A stretch of DNA of 64,000 bases. It comes from Neptunicoccus cionae. Lineage in GTDB: Bacteria; Pseudomonadota; Alphaproteobacteria; Rhodobacterales; Rhodobacteraceae. Location: the NCBI RefSeq assembly GCF_014643735.1, contig NZ_BMKA01000001.1, positions 248,001-312,000 of the forward strand. The letters are read 5' to 3'. This document shows, one piece after another, positions 27,882 through 37,218 of the stretch. Position 1 is the stretch's first letter. Each line of letters starts with the position of its first letter. The translations under genes were made by a program, and so were the position numbers. Below the pieces are notes generated by a model, which saw only the letters and a list, made by a program, of their open reading frames with translations, was not told where the DNA came from and did not search any database.

Positions 27882-28670
27882 ATGGTTTCACGGATCGTGG
27901 AGGTTAACAACGCAGCGTTACACTGCCGAATCGAAGGCCCGTCGGACGCCCCTGTGGTGGTGTTTTCAAACTCGCTCGGGACCGATTTCCGGATCTGGGA
28001 CGCGGTGGTGGCCGATCTGGCGCAGGATCACCGAGTGCTGCGCTATGACAAACGGGGGCATGGGCTCTCGGATGATCCCGAAGACGGCTGGACAATGGGT
28101 GAACTGGTTGCGGATCTGGCAGCCTTGATGGATCATTTCGGCTTGTCCGAAGCTACCGTAGTGGGGCTTTCGGTGGGGGGCTTGATCGCGCAGGGCCTTG
28201 CGGCGGAGCGCCCCGATCTGGTGCGCGTCATGGTGTTGGCTGATACCGCCGCGCGGATTGGAAATGATGATATGTGGAACGAGCGGATTGCCAAAGTCAG
28301 GGCCGAGGGGCTCGGGGTGATGGCGGATGGCATTCTGGAACGCTGGTTCGCCCCAGAGTTTCACAGCCATCCGGATTTCCCCATGTGGCGCAATATGCTG
28401 GTGCGGACCACGGCGCAGGGCTATGCCCGCGTTTGCGCTGCTATCCGCGATACGGACCTACTGGAAAGTACGGCCCGCCTTAATCTGCCGGTGTTGGCTG
28501 TGGTTGGAGACAAAGACGGCTCTACTCCACCGGATATGGTGCGTGAAACGGCAGAGCTTGTAAGCGGTTCCAGCTTTCAGATTATCCGCAATGCCGGTCA
28601 CTTGCCATGCGTTGAAAAACCCGACGTCTTTACGTCATTGCTGCGGAATTTTCTGAAAGCACAGGAATAA
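27882..28670 (+). CDS. pcaD: 3-oxoadipate enol-lactonase-like alpha/beta hydrolase
   Basis: PcaD hydrolyses 3-oxoadipate enol-lactone in the protocatechuate branch of the beta-ketoadipate pathway. The 262-residue product has the alpha/beta-hydrolase nucleophile elbow GLSVGG (nucleophilic Ser), oxyanion region SNSLGTDFRIWD, acid residue in the VVGDKDGSTPP region and catalytic His in NAGHLPCVEKP. ATG at 27882 follows GGGGAAAGGA; an in-frame ATG at 27834 would add 16 residues. No other pca genes are adjacent, so the enzyme could act on another ester or lactone; the assignment is by similarity. Confidence 0.75.
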   Translation: MVSRIVEVNNAALHCRIEGPSDAPVVVFSNSLGTDFRIWDAVVADLAQDHRVLRYDKRGHGLSDDPEDGWTMGELVADLAALMDHFGLSEATVVGLSVGGLIAQGLAAERPDLVRVMVLADTAARIGNDDMWNERIAKVRAEGLGVMADGILERWFAPEFHSHPDFPMWRNMLVRTTAQGYARVCAAIRDTDLLESTARLNLPVLAVVGDKDGSTPPDMVRETAELVSGSSFQIIRNAGHLPCVEKPDVFTSLLRNFLKAQE

Positions 28671-28775
28671 ACCACAGCTTCTCTGACAAAAGCCGCTGCA
28701 GAACAACTGTAAGCCGCCCTTGCACCTCCTTGCTATCTGGGATTGGGTGTGGCGACTCTTGTACAGGTGATTTCA

Positions 28776-29693
28776 ATGGCTTCGGATATGCCGGACATGG
28801 ACTATGGCCGCCCTTGGGTGGGCATCGGTTGGATGCTTTTGACGGGTGTGCTGTTTGTCGGCGTGACCGGCATCGTGCGCTATGTGGGATCAAACGTACC
28901 CGCGGCAGAAGCGGCGTTTATTCGTTATCTGTTCGGGGTGCTGTTCATCCTCCCGTTTATGGGGACCGGATGGCTCGGCCAGTTGGACCGGCGACTGGTG
29001 GGTACCTTTGCCTTGCGCGGGTTTTGCCATGCGATTGGTGTGATTCTGTGGTTTTATGCGATGGCACGCATTCCGATCGCCGAAGTTACGGCGATCGGTT
29101 ATCTTGCACCGATCTACATCGCGATTGGTGCGGCAGTCTTTTTAGGCGAAAAACTGGCATTGCGACGGATTGCTGCGATTGTGATCGCCTTCATCGGTGC
29201 AATGATAATCCTGCGTCCGGGCATTCAGGAAATCAACTCGGGCCAGATGGCACAAGTCCTTTCCGCGCCGATGTTTGCTGTGTCCTATCTGGTAGCCAAA
29301 CGGCTGACCGCACAAGCGGGGCCATCGCTGGTGGTCGGCATGCTGAGCGTGTTTGTCACCATAGGCATCGCCCCTTTCGCAATCGCTGTCTGGAAAACAC
29401 CAAGCCCTACCGAAGTGGCCTGGCTTGCACTGGTCGGGGCCTTGGCCACAACGGCCCATTTTACCATGACCAAAGCCCTTAAAGCTGCGCCTTTGGCCGT
29501 AACCCAGCCCGTCACCTTCCTGCAATTGATCTGGGCCACCATTCTGGGGTTAGTGGTCTTTGGCGAGGCGGTGGATATGTTTGTGCTTCTTGGCGGCGGC
29601 CTGATCATCTGTTCGGTGAGCTTCATTTCTTACCGCGAGTGGGTGTTGTCCCGCCGTGCCAAAACGCCCCCGGCAGCAGCGGTTAAAACCTGA
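28776..29693 (+). CDS. DMT superfamily (EamA) transporter
   Basis: An integral membrane protein of about 305 residues with ten hydrophobic segments in two EamA repeats (AALRGFCHAIGVILWFYAM near the end of the first and TTAHFTMTKALKAAP with PVTFLQLIWATI in the second). Members export amino acids, nucleosides or other metabolites; the substrate is unknown. The ATG at 28776 follows AGGTG; a TTG at 28743 is a poor alternative. It is not visibly linked to the upstream hydrolase (about 105 bases). Confidence 0.8.
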   Translation: MASDMPDMDYGRPWVGIGWMLLTGVLFVGVTGIVRYVGSNVPAAEAAFIRYLFGVLFILPFMGTGWLGQLDRRLVGTFALRGFCHAIGVILWFYAMARIPIAEVTAIGYLAPIYIAIGAAVFLGEKLALRRIAAIVIAFIGAMIILRPGIQEINSGQMAQVLSAPMFAVSYLVAKRLTAQAGPSLVVGMLSVFVTIGIAPFAIAVWKTPSPTEVAWLALVGALATTAHFTMTKALKAAPLAVTQPVTFLQLIWATILGLVVFGEAVDMFVLLGGGLIICSVSFISYREWVLSRRAKTPPAAAVKT

Positions 29694-30328
29694 AGCGCAG
29701 CACGCGCCGCCTCCGGCGGTCATATCGTCAAGGCCATAATGCGTAATATTACTTAGACGAAATGGTTTCGATACAAAATGAATCTACAATGTTATCTTAC
29801 TGTGCAAATTTGTAGATTGTGTACCTAATGGTTTGAACCCTACCAAAGCTTTAGCTTCTTAGGGGGAATTCATACATGCGCTTCAGACGGCGGTTCTCTT
29901 CCGCCATTTCCTTCATCTCGGACATCAAAGACGCGTCCATCTCGCCAAACTTGGCAAGAATTTTTAGAAGCTCGCGCTGCTCATCTCGCTCTCGTGGCAC
30001 AGTTCGAAAACTGGCACGCCGCCTTCCGCTTGCTTCAGGATCGCCATGATCTGTGCATCGCTGGACCGTCGTAGTCGGTGTCGTTCTTCCGGTAGTCGCT
30101 TGTCAAAGGCTCACCGTCAATGTTGGCTATAAAAGTTTCACGCCGCCGATATGAATGTCCGACTGTCTCATTAGCGACATGAGTACTTTCGGGGAAGAAA
30201 TTCTGGTCTTTTGCAGAATCATCAAAAATGTGTTATTTACTGTTTTATACCTATTGCAACAGCGGATGCCTTATGGCTCGCACGTCAAGCGCCGCACATA
30301 CTATTTGACTTTCGATCACAGAAATTGA
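29694..30328. other. AT-rich intergenic region with an IS3-type relic
   Basis: Left edge of the accessory region. An inverted repeat AATCTACAA (29781) and TTGTAGATT (29810) stands in an AT-rich stretch, then the IS3 orfA fragment at 29870-30075, then 250 bases with no gene I recognise before the large exported protein. Confidence 0.6.
29870..30075 (-). pseudogene. Fragment of an IS3-family orfA
   Basis: On the minus strand the bases encode a broken version of the helix-turn-helix orfA of IS3 elements (the QIMAILKQAEGGVP and MDASLMSEMKEMAEENRRLKRMY pattern). The same stretch, better preserved in places, recurs at 36590-36913, and both start on the plus strand with the shared run CGGCGGTTCTCTTCCGCCAT. 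Neither end of the element is intact. Confidence 0.75.
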
Positions 30329-33300
30329 ATGAGCATGGCCCATCGATTAATTATTGTTTTGATCTTCTTTGTGAATTCGGCGCTTCCGGCTGTCGGCCAG
30401 AACTTGAATGCAAACGATACCATTAATCTTGGCAATCAAATTTTGAACGACCTGTCGCAACCGAAGGGCAGGGTCCGGCAACCGGCACCTGTGAGAACGC
30501 GGGAGAATATTTGGCGACAGGCACCTGCGAAACGGCAGGCGCAAAAGCGGCTGCAAACATCGTCGGGCGATTATGCACTCGTATACCAAACCCAAGCGCT
30601 TCTTGCACAGCTTGGGTTTGATCCAGGCCCCTTGGACGGCGTCATGGGAAAACGAACTGCAAATGCAATCCGCCAATTTCAGGCTATGAAGGCCTTTGAG
30701 CAGACCGGACAGGTCAGCCGTGAATTGATCACGCAATTGCGAAGCTCTGACGGGTTGCGCGGCGGTGTAAACACTAAAAGCAAGGCGACTGCACCCACCT
30801 TCCAATCTATTTCTCCGAGCTTTAATTGCGATAGAGCCGCTACGATCGTGGAAATGGCTATATGCCGGTCGCGAGAGCTTGCGCAGTTAGATCGGGCACT
30901 GTCCTCCGCATACAGCGCGCAAAGGGATATCGCTTCGTCACTGGGAGCCTCGAGACTTGCTTCCGACCAAAAGGCTTGGCTCGCCCAACGAGATCGTTGT
31001 GGTGCCAGTATACCCTGCCTGTCGACATCTATGATCGGCAGAATTGCGCAGTTGGGGGGCACTTTGCCTCAGGGCGCGGGAAATGTCGTGTCCATGCAAA
31101 CCGCAAACAGCGAGAGGTCAGGACCGGACGGCAATCCTGCGACAATTCCCCAAATCACTTCTCAAGCCTACATAGTTGACGGGCGCTACGCGATTTTCCA
31201 AGGAAGTTTCTATTCCCCGCCAGCGGGGATAAAACATGATGTCTACAAATCACAACATATTGCTGCATTGGAGCGCCTGTTTGATCTGGTCGGCATCGTG
31301 CCAGGTGACGAGCGATTTACAAACGGAAACTGGCCGCTATGGACAGGTGACTTTCTCGGCAAGTCTATTCTCAAAGCGCTTGCGGCTGAGGCGGCGAACG
31401 GCGTAATTACCCGCGAAATCCAGAACGAGTTAAATCGTCCCATACGACAGGGACGTTTTTCTCTGACTGAAAATATTCAGAGAAATCTTGCCAATGATTT
31501 CGAGAGGCAGCGATTCTCGGCGCTTATTAAAAAAAACGTTGCTGAATTTGTTCCCAGCCTGTTGCCGCAGGTTCCAGTACCCGTACGGCTCTATTGCCGT
31601 CTCGAAATGAAGAAGAACCCGGAAACCCTATCGCCGCTTTATGATTCCATCAACGAGGCCTTCTATGTGGTAAATTTTTCTCAAAACTGCGGCAATAACA
31701 CGGGGGCTAATACTATTGGACGCACTCCCTGGCCGGCTGTTGGGGACCTGTTTCGGGGTGGTAAGTTTGAATTCGAAATCGGGACCCAAGACCATCCTAT
31801 TATCATCAACCTGCCACCAAACAGAGCAGAGCAATTCGTAAATATCAGCGCTAAACATTCGGTCGATATCGGATTTGATGCCGAACTAATGGCGTATTCT
31901 ACCCGTTCGCAAAATGACGAACTAATAACCAAGTATGCCATCCGCCGAACTGGTTCTTACAAGCTGTACTACCACGACCAGCCTGATACGCCGATCTACG
32001 AGTTCACGCCTGAACAGTTAGAACCAAAACCGCTTACGGCCGTAGAAAAGCAGGCGCGTAGACTTGGTGATATGGACAGAGTCTGGACTTTCAATCAGTT
32101 GGACGAACAGCAAGTCCTGCTTGATCTTGCAGAGGCGCGGGGGAGCTATTCCGAGAAGCTATTCGATGGTGATAAAATCCTTACCTTTTCAGTGCGCCCA
32201 AGGATTGGAAACTGGGAAACCGTGACATCGCCTGTTCTGGAGGCTGGGTTGAAGGACGGCCTGGACTTTAGATCAGCAAGGACGGTCGCGGAGTCACTTG
32301 GTCGCCCGCTGACATCGATCTTCGCCGCGCCAATGGGCCTGGTCGGACTTGGTGGTAGTCCGATTTCGCGGGTTTTTGTGGCGCTTCCTGACGTACTTGA
32401 GAACTACAAACGTCCTGCACCCGAAACTGATCAGAAACTGAATCTAGTAGTCAATTTTCAAATGAAAAAAGTATGGCAGCTTCCCACAACGCGAGGCCGC
32501 CCCGAAATTCTGATGTTCGCGGTTCCGGTGTCAGGTGCATACTACCCTGCTGAAAAAAAAGTCGGCGCGCCAGTGCAGCCGGTAAGCGAATTTCGTTTCG
32601 ATACCGCCGTACCGATGGACTATTCGCACTCCCGCCTCGCACGTCCCCGTGACGTGGTCGCAGCCGTTGCGCAATCGATTGGAAGCGACACGGCCGAACT
32701 TATCGAGTCTATATACCCGTCAAGCTCTCAGAATGCTTTCGCCCGACGCGATGAGATTGAAATGCTAGCGTCTACGGCGGATCCTGTAGACCTTCATGGT
32801 TTCTGGATGACGGGGAACGGTCAGTTTGCCGATTTCGACTATGAACAGCAGACTTTTGGATTCAATTATCTGAATTCCAGCTTTTCAGACTACGTATCAC
32901 GCAACGAGCGCAGGATTGCACGAGCTAAAATTTTTGAACTGACCAATTTGGATGAAGCGGGTGGCATCCGCTTTCCAATGCTAGAAAGTGAAGCGCGCCG
33001 CCTTCAGCAAGAGGTCGAGGGAAGTGACGCAATCTACCGTGCCCTGATCGTTGCCGATACTCCTATCGCGATAGGCGGAAAGTCTGGTTTGCCAATTCAG
33101 GCACGGATTGCGGAAATTGTCGTGTTGCGGCCTGGCAGCGACGCCCAAGTGGAGATTGATGCCAATATAATAGCGCGCATAGATATTTCATCAGACAGTG
33201 AAACTACCACCACTGATTTGCAGATTGTTCCTGCAACAACTGTGCTGGGCACATACGATATCCTTGATGTCCGCATCCGACAGGCGTTCGACTCTGTGTT

Positions 33301-34087
33301 GCCCGCTATCGAGACGTCTTTTGAACCGGAAACCGTCCTCTATGGTCGCAGAGAGTTTTGGGTGGGGCAGCAGAACTTACGACGGCCCATAACGCCAACT
33401 ACCGCTCTTTCAGAGTCCACAATTCTTGTGCGCGATGGCGGGAGTGACAGCCTGACGATATTCCACGAGCCCCTTCTTCCTAATAATCCCGTGACAGGCA
33501 TTGCCCGCACCATGAGCTTTGCCGTGGGTGCTCGCCCCTCACCAGATGCGGTAAAGGCGCTTTTGTTGGATAAGTACGGCGACATGGCCAAGAAACACAA
33601 TTATGCTTTCAATTGGTTCCGCGATACGCGGCAAACTCAACTTGCACCTAACAGCGAGATGAGCATGAGTGAACTTCTCGAGTTATCTACGTCTGCGCAG
33701 AACGAGCAGACGCGTGCATTCCAGTGTAAACAACACTTGTCAGGTCTGACGCTCCAACTCGACAATTTCGCGCAGTCGCTGCTGCGCACTGGGTATTCGA
33801 AATTTACCTACAAACCCTATCCGGTGGTCGACGAAAACAATACCCCAATGCGTCTACCCGCGCCAAACCCTCTTTGGCCAGTTCTCCGCGTCGAAAGCTC
33901 CAATCCAAAATGCGGAGAAGATTTCGTCGTGGCGGCGATAGAACCGGACAGCAATGGACTAGTTTCCGTATTGCGCATTTTAGTGACGAACCGAGCATAT
34001 CTTGCCGATATTGAAACCAAGGCCAAGCGAGCCCTCATCGATAACCAAGCTTCCGGACAGGGAAGCATCCCAAAAATTAAGCTCTGA
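30329..34087 (+). CDS. Large exported protein with peptidoglycan-binding and LprI-like domains
   Basis: A 1252-residue protein that I do not recognise as a whole. A signal peptide (RLIIVLIFFVNSALPAVGQ) is followed by a peptidoglycan_binding_1 domain (TQALLAQLGFDPGPLDGVMGKRTANAIRQFQ, about residues 85-115). Next comes a Cys-rich LprI/DUF1311-type domain: CDRAATIVEMAICRS, then QKAWLAQRDRCGASIPCL, about residues 165-240. A second weak PG-binding-like unit occurs near 315-370. The remaining 850 residues are unassigned and Phe/Arg/Asp-rich. Base composition looks lower in GC than the neighbours (by eye), and decayed IS elements lie on both sides. The start (ATG at 30329 or 30335) lacks a good ribosome site. 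A periplasmic cell-wall role is inference. Confidence 0.8.
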   Translation: MSMAHRLIIVLIFFVNSALPAVGQNLNANDTINLGNQILNDLSQPKGRVRQPAPVRTRENIWRQAPAKRQAQKRLQTSSGDYALVYQTQALLAQLGFDPGPLDGVMGKRTANAIRQFQAMKAFEQTGQVSRELITQLRSSDGLRGGVNTKSKATAPTFQSISPSFNCDRAATIVEMAICRSRELAQLDRALSSAYSAQRDIASSLGASRLASDQKAWLAQRDRCGASIPCLSTSMIGRIAQLGGTLPQGAGNVVSMQTANSERSGPDGNPATIPQITSQAYIVDGRYAIFQGSFYSPPAGIKHDVYKSQHIAALERLFDLVGIVPGDERFTNGNWPLWTGDFLGKSILKALAAEAANGVITREIQNELNRPIRQGRFSLTENIQRNLANDFERQRFSALIKKNVAEFVPSLLPQVPVPVRLYCRLEMKKNPETLSPLYDSINEAFYVVNFSQNCGNNTGANTIGRTPWPAVGDLFRGGKFEFEIGTQDHPIIINLPPNRAEQFVNISAKHSVDIGFDAELMAYSTRSQNDELITKYAIRRTGSYKLYYHDQPDTPIYEFTPEQLEPKPLTAVEKQARRLGDMDRVWTFNQLDEQQVLLDLAEARGSYSEKLFDGDKILTFSVRPRIGNWETVTSPVLEAGLKDGLDFRSARTVAESLGRPLTSIFAAPMGLVGLGGSPISRVFVALPDVLENYKRPAPETDQKLNLVVNFQMKKVWQLPTTRGRPEILMFAVPVSGAYYPAEKKVGAPVQPVSEFRFDTAVPMDYSHSRLARPRDVVAAVAQSIGSDTAELIESIYPSSSQNAFARRDEIEMLASTADPVDLHGFWMTGNGQFADFDYEQQTFGFNYLNSSFSDYVSRNERRIARAKIFELTNLDEAGGIRFPMLESEARRLQQEVEGSDAIYRALIVADTPIAIGGKSGLPIQARIAEIVVLRPGSDAQVEIDANIIARIDISSDSETTTTDLQIVPATTVLGTYDILDVRIRQAFDSVLPAIETSFEPETVLYGRREFWVGQQNLRRPITPTTALSESTILVRDGGSDSLTIFHEPLLPNNPVTGIARTMSFAVGARPSPDAVKALLLDKYGDMAKKHNYAFNWFRDTRQTQLAPNSEMSMSELLELSTSAQNEQTRAFQCKQHLSGLTLQLDNFAQSLLRTGYSKFTYKPYPVVDENNTPMRLPAPNPLWPVLRVESSNPKCGEDFVVAAIEPDSNGLVSVLRILVTNRAYLADIETKAKRALIDNQASGQGSIPKIKL

Positions 34088-34275
34088 GGCAAAATTCCAA
34101 GTTGGGCTACCTAAGCGGTGGGAGCCGCTTGGATAACACGGTGGATTTTTTTCCCGTGTTTTCACCCTGTAGTTGCGATCAATACGTTATGCCGGAATAG
34201 GCCATCGACCCCGCTTGCAGAGAACGAGTTTCGTGTTGTGTTGGATGAGTGTAGGGGGTGCGCCGATCCGGCTTA
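34088..34275. other. Junction between large gene and IS66 relic
   Basis: Holds the terminator described above and about 100 bases before the 3' end of the IS66 transposase relic. No other feature is seen. Confidence 0.5.
34135..34164 (+). terminator. Terminator after the large exported protein
   Basis: AACACGG and CCGTGTT enclose a T-rich loop and are followed by TTC. It stands about 50 bases past the stop of the 1252-residue gene. A second, weaker hairpin (AAGCGG/CCGCTT) precedes it at about 34113. Confidence 0.55.
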
Positions 34276-35860
34276 TTTGACGTAATTTAACGGTAGCAGG
34301 CCGTTGATCTGGCTTCGTTTGTGGCCTGCGACGATAGCAGTGAACGTATCGGCCAGATAGGCATGCGGATCGTCACTGTTCAATTTACAGGTCTCGGTCA
34401 GGGCAGCGATGGCGCCCAAGCTGTGGCCCGGCGTCGTGGCGAGCCAAGAGTGCGTTCTTGCGGTTCAGAGCTATGGGACGAATCTCGCGTTCCAGTGCGT
34501 TTCTATCCATTTCGATACGGCCGTCAGTAAGAAACAGGCACAGTCCACCTCAGTATTATGCGATGCATTGCTTGGCAGGTGAATGCGCAGCATTCTGCCG
34601 AGAGGGCACTTGAGCGCTTCGCCCAGAGGGGCTTATGCAGACAGCCGGGCGCGAATGGTTGTGAGCCACGCTTCAAACGCGGCAATCAATTGCGCTGACT
34701 GGTCTTGCCTTGCTGCCAGTCGCGCCTCGGATTTCCTTTTCGATCCGGTAGAGTGCAGTGATCTGTTTCAACCCAGCTTCGGCGATGGGGGCGTCGCCAG
34801 ATTGTGCAACCTCATGCAGCTTGTGTCGCGCATGCGTTCAGCAATAAGCGAGGGTCACTTGGTCGTCAGAGCGTTTGAGGAAACGGCTATATCCCGCATA
34901 ACCAACAACTTGAAGGATGCCCGAGAAGTCTTTCAAAATGTCGTCAGCATATTGGCTAGATCGCCTTGGCGCATAAGTAAAGGCGATGCCAGGCCGCGCC
35001 GTGCCACCCCACGGCCGATCATTGCGGGCCAGCGCCCAGAAATACCCGGTCTTAGTTTTTCGTTTGCCGGGATCCAGAACGGGTACGCGGGTCTCGTCCA
35101 TGAATAGTTTGGTAGAACGCTTTAGGTCAGCCATTAGCGCATTGAAGACAGGGCGTAGTTCGTAGGCTGCTTTACCAACCCAGCCTGCGAGGGTGGATCG
35201 GTCAAGGTCGATGCCCTGACGCTATAGATTTGCGCCTAGCGATAGAGGCAGAAGATCAGCGTATTTGCTAACCAAAACATGCGGCACTGTGGCCTCTGTC
35301 GGTATGCCGCCGGGTATCATCCGCGCGGGCGCAGTCGCTTGCACCACACCATTGGTGCAGGCCCGACAGGCATATTTGGGAGGCGGGTGACGAAGACATG
35401 GAACTGCGCAGGCACGATGTCCAGTCGTTTGGACTCGTTTCACCAATTACATGGCGCTCACCGCCGCAGCCGCAAGTCATATTATCGGGCGCAATTACCT
35501 CTTCAATACAAGGCTGATATTTTGGCAGTGACCCACGATTGGTGTTGCGCGGTCTTGCCGGACACGATGCGGTAGCATCTACCGCTTCGTCTTCAGCATA
35601 GACCACGGCCATCGCAGTTTCGATATCTTCCAGCGCCAGCCCAAGTTGCTCAGGGTCGGTCGTCTCAGAGATTGCGCCAGACTGGGCACGTTTGAAGTCA
35701 GATACCAGTTTCTCCAACTGGTAGGTACGACACTACTTGCGCGGATTGCGATCCTCTGACGCGATAAGAAGCGCCTTCAGGGTCTTAGCATCATTGGGGA
35801 GATCGGCAGGTTTTAAAATGAGGATGACTACCATTTCCGACACCTCAACAACTCTGCAAA
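34276..35860 (-). pseudogene. IS66 family transposase gene (tnpC), decayed
   Basis: On the minus strand several frames carry successive pieces of one IS66 TnpC. The N-terminus (KPADLPNDAKTLKALLIASEDRN) starts near 35855 and soon meets a stop. Then come LEKLVSDFKRAQSGAISE, the zinc-like CGGERHVIGE segment, YACRACTNGVVQATAPAR, LVSKYADLLPLS and the DDE-domain stretch KLFMDETRVPVLDPGKRKTKTGYFW (35085 and below) with GILQVVGYAGYS. The C-terminal pattern TCKLNSDDPHAYLAD then QINGLLPLNYV ends near 34276. Frame changes and stops break it several times, so no active transposase is made. Confidence 0.85.
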
Positions 35861-36029
35861 AAGACAGCCTGATTCACTCTGCCCATTACTCGGCAGTGCA
35901 CGTTTTCATGCAATAGAAGGGCACTCGGCAGACGCGCTGATAAAGCCCTTATTTTGCGCCAGTCAACCCCAAGAACAGCGCTTCAAACTAAGCGTGGTTC
36001 AAGGCCATCAGGCCATCCTTGATGGCAGG

Positions 36030-36280
36030 TCAAGTAAAGGCGTGTTCTTCTAATCTATTGTAATCCATGACCAGACCAGTGCCGTCCCAATACAGCAACC
36101 TCAGCCGATCTGTCCGCTTTGATTTAAAGATACAAACTGTCCCGGTGAACGGGTCCTTGCGCAGTTCGCTTTTAACCAACGCTGCGAGAACGACATGCCC
36201 TTTGCGGAAGTCGACCATTGCCCGACAGAGTATTGCGCAGCAATGCACGAGAGGGCTTGGTCGCCGCATCGATCCGCACC
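36030..36280 (-). pseudogene. IS66 tnpB relic
   Basis: The residues VDFRKGHVVLAALVKSELRK followed by DPFTGTVCIFKSKRTDRLRLLYWDGTGL, near 36030-36215, are the core of IS66 TnpB (Orf2). The N-terminal part is out of frame or degraded, and the product ends prematurely. It belongs with the tnpC relic downstream and abuts the IS3 orfB remnant. Confidence 0.75.
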
Positions 36281-36737
36281 CGGTTTGATGCGCAGGTTTA
36301 CCTCCAGTTCGCAGTAGATCCGATAGACCCTCTTGTGGTTCCAGCCGTAACCTTGGACGTTGCGCAGATACAGAAAGCACAGGCCGAAGCTCCAGTTGCG
36401 CTTGTTTGCTGTCAGGCGTTCCAGCCAATCGGCGATCTCTTCATTCTCATCGCTCAGCACAGGGCTGTATCTATAGCGGTCTCGCTGATCACGAACGCCC
36501 GGCACGCCGACGCAATGCTTACGCCGTGTCGTGCGACCGCATCCCTGGCATCTCTCGCCTTTGAGACGGCCTTAACGCTTTTTTCCAAGCGCTTCCTTCA
36601 GCAGATCATTCTGCATGCTCATCTCAGCATACATGCGCTTCAAGCGGCGGTTCTCTTCCGCCATATCCTTCATCTCGGATATTAATGACGCATCCATGCC
36701 CCCAAACTTGGCCCGCCATTTGTAAAAACTCGCGCTG

Positions 36738-36760
36738 TCTCTAAGCGATACAAGTATCGC
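36738..36760. repeat. Perfect palindrome in an extra segment of IS3 orfA
   Basis: AAGCGATAC and GTATCGCTT separated by AA. It lies in an approximately 35-base stretch that interrupts the expected IS3 orfA reading between the REHEMMP and SASFYKW segments. Confidence 0.6.
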
Positions 36761-36844
36761 TTGCCGACCACTGGCATCATTTCGTGCTCACGGCACAGCT
36801 CAGAGACCGGCACACCGCCCTCCGCCTGCTTCAAAACCGCCCCT

Positions 36845-36868
36845 CTCACACATGTAAACATGTGCTGC
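36845..36868. repeat. Palindrome in a second extra segment of IS3 orfA
   Basis: CACATGT and ACATGTG around AA, in an approximately 36-base stretch that interrupts orfA after the QIM residues. Flanks resemble those of the other palindrome. Confidence 0.6.
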
Positions 36869-36930
36869 CCGGCAGTGCATGATCTGCGCGTCGCTGTATC
36901 GTCCGTACTTCATCGTAAATCTCCTCAGAT

Positions 36931-37218
36931 ATCTTGCCGAGAAAATTCTACTTTTGAACACCATTAATTTTAGGGGGGATTACCCTGCGAACTTCCGCTT
37001 TGTGGAAGCCGCGCCGCAGCATTGGGGCCTTGGGTGAACGGTAGGATTGGGCTGTTCAAGTTCAGTAAAGCTAAGGTCAGAATCTTCACGATACCTGCGA
37101 AGCCGATGGATTTGTGCACCTAGAAATGATTTCAGCACGGTGTCGGTTGTGAGAGTTCACGCCCGACACATGCCAATTTTGACAGGAATTATTGGTTGCC
37201 TGGAATCCTACATTAGCA
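36931..37218. other. Non-coding stretch between IS3 relic and integrase relic
   Basis: About 290 bases with a short hairpin (CTTCC/GGAAG near 36990) and no gene that I can recognise. Confidence 0.5.

Larger units (their letters stand above)
36281..36913 (-). pseudogene. IS3-family orfA/orfB relic, truncated by the IS66 element
   Basis: orfA begins at ATG 36913 with GAGGAG upstream (MKYGRYSDAQIM) but is disrupted by two palindromic insertions. The orfB N-terminal part is seen in PGVRDQRDRYRYSPVL and DENEEIADWLERLT, then GYGWNHKRVYRIYCELEVNLRIKP, where sequence changes to IS66 tnpB near 36280. The catalytic DDE domain is absent, so the element is dead. Its orfA matches the fragment at 29870-30075. 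Confidence 0.8.
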
